Below are positions 13,467 to 23,700 of a stretch of DNA of 64,000 nucleotides, piece by piece. The position numbers and the translations under genes are program-made. This DNA comes from Haliotis asinina (Eukaryota > Mollusca > Gastropoda > Lepetellida > Haliotidae). Each line of letters opens with the position of its first letter. Within the stretch, counting starts at the first letter, position 1. The notes below the pieces were generated by a model that was not told the DNA's origin, made no database searches, and was given only the letters and a program-made list of their open reading frames with translations. The stretch is from assembly GCF_037392515.1 (NCBI RefSeq), contig NC_090288.1, positions 7,681,501-7,745,500 on the forward strand. Reading direction: 5' to 3'.

Positions 13467-13891
13467 ATTGGGTGTAAAAATAAAAGTGAAAAACCTTGGA
13501 GTCAGCTTTGTGTGCAGACACTTTCAGTGTTTCGTTGATGTCTCAATCCCTTTCGTGCAGTATACAACCATGCACACTTAAAAGAATCATCGTTACCGTT
13601 GGTAAATGGCCAGACGGTGGCCACATGAATACGTTGCACATATGGCAACGTGCAGTAAGCTTGGACAAAGTTTATCAACTGTGAATGGGTACCTCATAAG
13701 GGTGTGAAAGCCGCAATATCTTGGTGCGCCTAGTGGCAGCAAGAATTAAGTGATTCCCAGGGAGCAGAGACTGATAACACGATGTGCCGTTGACGCTGAC
13801 ATCTGACATAACAGCACCTTGCTGGTCACTTGCCTTGACTATGCACCAGCTGAGTGGATATGTGCGGTATATACATATCCTATGATAAAAA

Positions 13892-13968
13892 AATACCCTT
13901 CTCGGGAATCGAAACTGGGACATCCGCGTGATAAAAGGACGCTTTAGCTACTGGGCCACCATGTTCGA
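13892..13968 (-). repeat. SINE family I, head fragment
   Basis: CTCGGGAATCGAAACTGGGA and ACGCTTTAGCTACTGGGCCA, the inverse of B and A boxes. Confidence 0.6.
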
Positions 13969-14700
13969 TCAGAAGGTGCTGCGCGGTCATTACGGACAGG
14001 AGTGAACACTCAAGGTTGTATGATTCACCACGTATCATATGTGTGATATTGACGTAAACAGTAAAAAAAACATAACGTTTTAAACAACATATCCCTATCG
14101 TTTTGGGGAGAGTATAAATGTCTTGCAAAATACCATAACAGCGTTAGGTAGTGATTTACTTCTTCAATGTTTCCATTGACGACGACGATTCTTGACTACT
14201 CGTTTTCCCATTCGCCGATTGAAAGAGCAGGAAGCAGCCCAGAAATGTCATGTTGTAAACATTAATAAAGTTGTAAATCCATACCGTACGCTGTTATGTT
14301 ACCTTTCAACTTCAAAATACCCCATCAAACTTCCACTTATGTCATTTTAACTATCTGTGTTCAGATCCATTCTCAAATATTCGAAAACAAATACTACAGA
14401 AAAAAACATGAATTAGTCTTTCGTGGCATATCCGGTTGTCACTTAAACAGATCAAAACTTCTTCGAAAAACAACTAATAGCAGCAAAACTGTTAACGCGT
14501 ACTAAAGGCACGCGGATACAGCAGGTGTTATGGCGTTGTAACTGAGAAGCGTCATTGCCATGACTGTTTGCTTTGATGTCACTTCCTTAAATAAGATTGA
14601 GTGGCATATATGATACTGTTTACCTAACCACTTTTGCTCATATGTCATAGATAACAGTTACCCGCCTACCTGTAATAGTCATATTTTACGGAGGGGCTGC
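13969..14700. other. Upstream region of the TSR gene
   Basis: No exon seen. AT-rich sequence ending in GGAGGGGCTGCGCCAGGG directly before the TATA box, a possible GC-box-like proximal element. Confidence 0.45.
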
Positions 14701-14707
14701 GCCAGGG

Positions 14708-14762
14708 TATATAAAGCCCCTGCTGTTACCCTCTGTTTTATCATCACACAAGATCAGGCAAA
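14708..14762 (+). promoter_or_regulatory. Core promoter of the TSR/chitin-binding gene
   Basis: TATATAAAG at 14708-14716 is a strong TATA box. Transcription would then start near 14738-14745, in TTATCATCAC, leaving a very short 5' UTR before the ATG at 14763. TATA-driven start with a short leader is common for highly expressed secreted proteins. The start site itself is inferred. Confidence 0.65.
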
Positions 14763-17700
14763 ATGCAAGGGCTTACTCTTGTCGTCCTCGCTGTCGTTGC
14801 AGTGGTCGTTGTGCTTCCGTCTGCATCGTCGGAAAAGTGAGTAAAGTCCTATTTTTGTAGTTGAGTGTTTACTTTTATTATCTTTTCGGTTTTTCACATA
14901 ATGGGATATCACCCATATCACACCATGCCATCTTAATGTGTCAGAAGCGATTCGTGATATTACCTTTAGTATTGGTAAGCGACAAAACAAGGATCGTAAT
15001 CTGCTCAAAACAACGAAGTATGTTTTATAGCTTCAATACTAATTTACTTTTAAAAACGAATAGAATTGTTTAAAAACTATTTGTAAATAAATGTTCTTTT
15101 AAATATGGAATTTTGAATTAGCAAAAATGAAAAAGAAAACTGAATGAAAAAATACAAACCAAAGAAATACATCTAAAAATTACAGTTAGAACTTGCTCTG
15201 AAGGGACATCGAAAGTTAACTCGTATACGTGACAAGCGGACACAATTTACCTGTACAGTTGACATATTTTACCTTATATAATTACCTTATCAAGATTATA
15301 TGCTGATATGTATCTGAACACGGGTACATTTGTAGATGATAAAGGTTGAATGACTTATCCATCCTCCTCAGTATAGTGTGATTTTGACTGCAGACGGAAT
15401 GAGGGACGGCTGGGGAGGCGATGAGTCGGTTACAAGTTGGTCTGTGAATCAAATGAACGATTACTTAATGGTGAAGAGATTCATTTAAGCATTTGGCAGG
15501 CATTCTTAAGATGGAAGAACATAGAAACATGCCATTTTATGTGGAATGCCAATTAAGAGGATAAATGTTGTTGTGATCCATAACAACACTTATAAATAAC
15601 AACAATGTTTCATTTTTAAAGGCAATAAATATGTGATTCAGTAATTTAGAAAGACCTTTAAGGTCGCATATACCGGTAGTCGACAGGAGTTTCTTAAAAG
15701 TTGACAACTATTGGAAAACTGTTTAAAGCAGGAACTTGGACAGGCGAACAAGCCTCGAGGCTGATATAAACGCCGCTCCAGTGCATTGTTCCATTAGATG
15801 GATACACGTTTGAAATAAGCTGACAACGCAAGAAAAGTACTGAGATAACAGATAAATGATTGGAAACTAAATATGTTCGATATGGTGTTGGTTATGTCTA
15901 GCAACGAAATGAGAAAATCAAGTTATATACAACTTTTCTTACGTGGAATATAAATATAGAGGTGATATTCACAGGAAGCGGTTACCTGCAGATATGAACT
16001 GGTGTAATGAGTTGAGAATGTCACTATTTCTTAAGTTATTTCTTACGTTATATATAAAGTTGTTTTAACATCGTATCCTTGAATTTATTTATACACAGTT
16101 GTTCTTATATTTGACCTGTTAAGAAGATAAGTGTTGTTTTGATCCATAAAATCGTTACTAGCACCATTCTATGCGGGCATCTAGGCAACTTTAACGTTAA
16201 TCCGTCAGTGATAGTATAATCACAAAATAAACTTATCAATACATTGTTTTACAACTTGTATCCGTTCAATAAATCGAAGTGTGGTTTAGGCATTACTTTA
16301 GTCAACGTTTAAACAGCCAAAAATTGGTTAACTGCCAACATACATCATCATTGCAAAGAGTGCATAAATAAAAATGTTAACGTTTTTTTGTCACAGATTA
16401 TCCCAAAGGTGCCTTTGTACCAAATGTATATATAACATGAATACCCGAAAATTCGGATTTCTCTCAAGGCAGAAAAATCATTTTATCTCATATTGTTAAT
16501 ATTATTCTGTCTGTGTTAGAACACAGACCACAGCTCTCTAGACCATACCTCGATGTTTCAGGATTGCTTATAGTTGTGGAACAAAGTCAACTCATTACAC
16601 AACTAAATGTGGTTGGTTCGGATGGCAGCGCTGCTCGAGATACAGGTAGGATCAACGTAATGTTTACAGGTCGGAGTAGGTTTATGACTGAGTGTGGTTT
16701 TACGCCGCCTTCAGCAATATTTCAGCAATTGCAAGACGGGGAACACAAGAAGTTGGCTTCATAAACTGTGCCCATGTGGGGTAATCGAACCCAGGTCTAC
16801 GACGTGACGAAAGCTTTCAAAGCTAGGTTTCCAGAAAATCGTCCTGGAAGCAGACTTTATACTGGTTTTAAAAGTATACTCTTTGGCGGACTTGTGTATA
16901 ATAGGTGTAGTGAGTGACTAGGTCTGATGTATTTTACGACGCTTTTAGCAATATTGCAGCAATTTCTCGGTGGTAAACACCTGAAATCGAACCCGGTCCA
17001 TGGGAGCGAAAGCTTTAACCGCACGGCTACCCCACTGCCCTACATGTTGGGCGTAAGGTACCACGTCATCGCCTCGTGTGTGATGGTTAAACTTGAAACG
17101 CTGGATTACTGTAAATACCAATCATAACCGCAGATGTTGGTTTTCTTTTAGTCTTTCTCCCGGCTCCAGATATCAACGTAGGTTATGTATTTTTTTTTCA
17201 GGTCTACTACCAGGACTTGCTATAAGATGCGGCCAGGTGAGACACTTAGGGATTTCATTACTAATACTGAAGTGAGTGGGCGAATGGGTGAGTGAGTGAC
17301 CGAATAGACGAGTGGGTGGGAGAAGGGGTGAGTGAGTGAGTGAGCAAAAGGGCGAGTGTAGGCGCGATTAGGCGAGTGGGTGTTCGAATAGGTGAGTGAG
17401 TGAGGGAATAGGATGGGCGAATGGATGAGTGGGTGCCCGAATTGGTGCGCGAATACGGGCGTCCTTTAGTGGGTGATATGGTAGATCTGAGTTATTAGGT
17501 GAGTGAGTGTGTGAGTGAGTGGTTGGTTGGTGAGTGGATGATAGGAGAGTGAATGAGAGAAGAGTTCGCGTGTGAGCGACTTGTAACGCAGCTATGATCG
17601 TGGTCTTTCATAAAGAACAAATTTGGTAAAAGCTAAAATATTTCGTCAAAGCAGGCATGATCTACAGTGTCTTCTACCCTTAAACTCGGACTCAAGATAG

Positions 17701-20700
17701 CAACTTATGAATAACAACAATATTTCATTTTTAAAGGCAATAAATATGTGATTCAGTAATTTAGAAAGACCTTTAAGGTCGCATATACCGGTAGTAGAGT
17801 TTCTTAAAGGTTGACATATATTGGAAAACTGGTCAAAGCAGGATCTTGGACAGGCGAACAAGCCTCGAGACTTATATAAACGCCGCTCCAGTTCATAGTT
17901 CCATTAGATGGACACACGTTTGAAATAAGCTGATAAAGCAAGAAAAGTACTGTGATAACAGATAAATGATTGGATACTAAATATGTTCTATACGGTGTTG
18001 GTTATATCTAGCAACGAAATGAGAAAATCAAGTTATATACAACTTGTCTCACGTTGAATATAAATGTAGAGGTGATATTCACTGGAAGAGGTTACTTGTA
18101 GAACTGAACTGGTGTAATGAGTTGAGAATGTCACTATTTCTTAAGTTATTTCTTACGTTATATATAAAGTTGTTTTAACATCGTATCCTTGAATTCATTT
18201 ATACACAGTTGTTCTTAAATTTGGTCACAAGATGACCGACTCACTTAGCTTCTTATCATTGTGTATACCTTGGGAGTCTCCCTTATAGGTTTATTTCAAA
18301 GAGGAGACAAACTGGGAGTAATCAACTATACTGCTACAGTACATTATTAAGTATAGGGGTTCTCAATAATATGTTTACGTTTATGAGTAGTCATAATGGG
18401 AAGATACCCTACAAATGTGCCCCTCCGACAGTCCGCATGTTGACAAGCTATTGCTTTGAACAAAATGTTTATCAAGGTCCCTCTCGTTTACCTGCGAGAT
18501 AATATCCTGTCAAGGATTAAACCTATCCGGTATCAGATATATGCAGATACTTTTTATAAACTGTCGTTGTACAACGCAACAGCCGCACTATTCACGCCAT
18601 CTGTGTAACAGACACTGACGAAGCCAACATTACCTTAAGAAGCAAGCATATACGTTTAGTATATGCCACGGCCCTCATTTCAGGATTTCATGACACGTTG
18701 TCATATCATAACACACAGCTTGCCAAGTCACAGACTGAGTTCGAGGCCCAAAGGTGCCACTTTGGTATAATATTTTAGACCCAAATTAATCGTTATTTCA
18801 GTTTTGTGTTGACTTTTGTAAACGTTTGAGGTTTAATATGTTACTTTTTGTAACACGTTCAGTTTTTGTAATTTCGTTTATTTTATTTTTTCGTAATATA
18901 CTATATCAAATTACGAAAAGGTAGTCAAAGTAAAACTCAACTTGTGGTAAAAGTATTTGAAATAATCTAACAAATGATTCCAAATACTCTTCAAACAAAG
19001 AAAAATTATTCGAAATTGTAAAAAATAATCAAAATAAAGAGAAAAAAGTATTTTCCCAATAGGAAACAAACAAGTGACGTGAAGAGACTTTTAAACGGTT
19101 TAAGAAAGAATATGCTCATAACGTAGGACAATTTGGGGCTTTGTACTTTGATGTCAGATCTCTTTTAACAAGTCTGAGACAGAGGTAGCCGGTTCTAAAC
19201 TCCGTTACAGTGATGCTGAAGGATCGACAATAAGGAAAACATTAATAAATGCGTATAATTAGTGGTTGATAATTAGAAGAGATGTTTTGAAGCGCTGTAG
19301 GGTGTGACATACACCATGGTTCACACGAACACCAGTATTCCCCCTGTAACCTATCTACACTATTTCTGTTTCCCAACATGATCGAAGAGGACATTAATCT
19401 TAATATGATAGTTCAATTACAAACAGCTTTAGATGGGTTAACGTATCTGAATATACTTTTACACTTCGGAAGTAATCAAAAACACCCAAGAGCTCATCTA
19501 AACGATTTTAGGCGTGAAACAGATTTGCATGTCTGAAAAATTGGCAACAGATTTATAAATTCCATTTTGTGGTTGTATATATGGAGAAAAGGTGATACAT
19601 TTGCATAAACGCTTAAACAATCCATTTAATTTTGTCTATGTGCAGGAAGAAAGGAAACAATTGGTGTATATATTCCATTCTGAGTTTGTGTATATGGAGT
19701 AGAAATGATACATTTACGCTTAAACTTTTCCATAACGTTTTTGTGCATGTGCAGTGAACGGCGGATGGTCAGCCTATGGCTCGTGGTCAGCATACAGCAC
19801 GTGCACAAAAACATGTGGAGGAGGAACTATGTCGCGATTTCGCACACGGTCGTGCACAGAGCCACTTCCCGCCTATGGTGGAGCCTCATGTTCTGGCCGA
19901 GAACGCGATACACAGACCGCCAGATGCAACACACACAAATGCCCAGGTAAGTCAAGATCTGGAACAATTTACTCCATCTCTCACTCGCTCATGAATTAGT
20001 CTCTCAGAACTCTACCTGTCCCAATGTTTAAAATGATTTGGTATAGCTACAATGAAGCTCACCTGCAACGTCAAATATCAGTTCTTATACAGTCAGTACA
20101 TGGACTTATCAAACGCATACACACGCACGCACGCACAGGTATATGTCAAGTATGACACATGCAATGCCAGACATACACTTAGTCCCTGAAAATATATAAT
20201 TTTGTTAGAAAGAAAGATTTCTAGTAAATGATCCTGAATGGCGTGGTGAGACTAGACTTGCTTCATTTGAAACGTTTGCATCACAGTTCGGGTGGATGGA
20301 AAATAGTATGGTTATACTCGAGTCGGTACGGTACGGTAGCTCCGCCTTCCAGGTCTTTAGACGTAGTCTTGTGGAGGGACGTGGAGTAGAGACTGACTGT
20401 GTTTCATTCTTTTCCACCTGTGATTGTTTTGTAACTCAAGAGAAATATTGATCTCAACAAAATCCTTTACCCAAGCTTATTGCTGACAGTTGACGGTGGC
20501 TGGAGCGTCTACAGCATGTGGACACCCTACAGCGCATGCTCAGTGAGTTGTGGAGGAGGCCGCCAATCACGATCCAGAACAAGGTCATGCAATAACCCAA
20601 TCCCAGCTTATGGCGGCAGCGATTGTGAAGGGGAGGCAAGTGACACCTACAGCAGAGACTGCAACACTCACCCATGTCCAAGTAAGTGGCATTATAATAA

Positions 20701-23700
20701 ATTATTTATTGATAAAACACAAATCAATCTTGGGCGTGACGAGCGAACGCTTTAACCAGTGGGCTATCCTTGAGTATATAGTTTCGTCAATATGTATACA
20801 TAAAGATATCAATGGACCCGTGAAAAAGATTGAAAAAGATTGGTATTCATCGACTAGAGCTTATCATGAGAGGAGACTAACGGGGTCGGGTGATCAGGCT
20901 CGTTCATGCTGATGACGTCAGTCATTGGATTGTTTGGCCCAGACTCGATAGTCATATAGTTTGAATATTGCTGAGTACAGAGTTAAAACAAACAAACAAA
21001 CAAACAAATTATAGTAAATACTGTTACGGTTCAGAATTTACCGAGACAACAATTTAAGAAATCCACTTGTAAACCAGCAAAACAGAACAAAGACAAGTTG
21101 TTTACGTTCAAATTCTGTATTATGCAACGAGAGCAAGGTATACAAAGTCACAAGTCAATGCAGATTTCAGGTACAATTCAAGAGAGACAAAATCTAAGTC
21201 AGTGGGTCACAAAATACAGTATAGCAAACTCACCAAAGTCTTGGTGTGAGAGAGAATCAACTATGGCAGAATGTCAACACAGCGATCCGTGCGACAGCAG
21301 ATAATGTAGTTTCAGGCGTTGACGGGATTGCAAGCGTGGCAGAGATGTAAATGAGTGTGAGTGTCGTTATATATATTTACTAAGTCATTTCCCGAAAGTT
21401 CGGGCACAAACGAACATCGTCAACACAGTAGAATGCCCTAGAATAAGTCTCCCGGAAGTAAACATCGAAAACTAGGAGAGGACAGAAAACCAGATTGCTA
21501 AAAGTGTTGACCATCTATTAAAACGAAATGTGATACATCATATTTAATATTCAAAAACACTAAACATTGTGACCCAATAATAATTATTACTGAATTAATA
21601 ACAAAATACACAGGAAATACACACTCGTAACAATACTCAAACAAACAAAACAATTTTTGTATCAACTGTTACTCAGTACAGTCTTCGTTTCTGGAGTTCC
21701 CCACCGTGGGGTAGACTAGTAATTAAAGCGTCACGTCGAGGATCTGGATTCGATTATCCAATGGGTACAATATGTGAAGTCTCTGTCTGGTGTTTCCTGC
21801 GGTGATATTGTTGGAATATTGCTAGAATCGGCGTAAAACCAAACTCACTCACTAATGAACTGTACAGTCTAAAACGTACTAATACACGCTATTTCCAAAA
21901 GGTGGCGTTGAATGAATTTACCACAAATCCAGACAAAGTCTGGGTACTTTCTGACCGACACATCATTACTAGCATCACACAGGTTTTATGGTTGGGTATG
22001 ATTTTTTACAGTTGATGGTGGATGGAGTGACTACACCGCGTGGACAGAGTACAGCACGTGCACAACTACATGTGGAGGAGGATCTCAGTTCAAGACCAGA
22101 GACAGGTCTTGCACCAACCCTGCCCCAGCCCACGGAGGACGGGACTGTGACGGTGATACCAGGGACAGATCTGAGAGGGATTGCAACACTCATCCGTGCC
22201 CAAGTGAGTAGCGGAAGTAGCTCTGTTAATTAAGGATATATTTGCAATAGGGACAGTAAGCAGCTGCCTGCACCTCGTGAGACCTGACGTTTAGCACTTC
22301 CGTTGACAAACGTTTCATACCTTTTCCAATGGTCTCGTGGTTGTTAGTTGACAGTAAGGACATACTCAAGAATAGTGGGGACATAGACAAGGTGCGTAAC
22401 ATTTCTGGAAACGCATGTAAAATATCTCGATTCAGGAACAATGCAAGGGACGTAACTTCAGCCGCTTCAGCCAAATATTTTATGAGTGCTTTTTCAAATT
22501 AAGTTGCTCACTCAGTAAGAACATAAATATAATATAAGGAGACATGTATTTACTTTACAGACATTTCATTATACTGAATAGTAACAACTGTAAATGTAAT
22601 CCCCCTGTAAGAAAATGACAAGCATTCCAGTTCAGATTTCCAGTAATGTTGTTGTCCTTCCCAAACCGAAATGCAACGTCATATGACCGAAAGACCTGAA
22701 TGAGTTTATCAGTGTACTTTGCACTGCATCTCCCCTCTGGGACTGATCTGAATTGCATGCTTGATTTATCAAATTCCTTTCCAGGACATCAGTGATGCGA
22801 AAAAGCATATGTAATACGGCTATTACAAAATTGCCGATATCAGTGTTATTACAAAGACAGATGTTTCACACCATATATGGGCATAAGCTCTAAAATCTGA
22901 GCTTCAAACAATTATGGCAATCAATCTCTGGGCAGCTAAATATGGCCAAGGTAGAATGGCGCAGGGATGACATATTCTATGCAGGATCAACTACTTGAGA
23001 GGAGAAAACAACAAATGTGATTTTCAATTAACCCTGGTACCATCTCCCATATCTTCACGGCAAACCCTTTTTCTTTTAGTTTTTCACAGAGTATATTTTG
23101 AAGATCTTCCTTTAACTTGACGTATGCATCTGCTATATTTCCAGGAACTGAGATGCATGTGTTTCTTCACTCACCAGAGCGTGTGTTCACGGTAGATTAA
23201 AAACATCTGGGCTTAGCTCATGATATCGCGAATTCCATGCCTCTCCCATATGGCCACTAACCCCTACAGTATATCACGCCTAGCCTCTACCAAGCCATAT
23301 TTTTCTAAACCTGAGGTTTTGCCTCATCCACATTGAAAACGTTATGCAAACGCCTTGTCCATGTCTGTTCAGTTTGTACCATCAACTGATGCCCAGGGGT
23401 AACCTAGCGAAGCCTGTGAGTTCCACCAGCTTATATCCATGATTAGGTCTAATCACGTAACGGTAGATATCCAAAGGGAATTTTATGGTTGAATGTTCAG
23501 ACCTAGGTCTACAATGAACAGTGGCCTCTAGAACCCCAGCAACTGTGATGAGACGACCTTCATTGATGACGTGTAATGAGAAGCTGTCCAGCAGATTTTC
23601 AGAGAGATGACTCAGGGGGTCCCTCGTTGCAAGATGTAGGGATAATCACGCAACTTCACCAAGTACTCTGACTTCTGAAAATATGAACACGTGCAAGTAG

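Noticed and set aside
15588-18223. The ~520-bp direct repeats as an LTR pair
   Set aside because: The interval holds a host exon and SINEs but no retroelement coding sequence, and the repeats lack clear TG/CA ends and target duplications.
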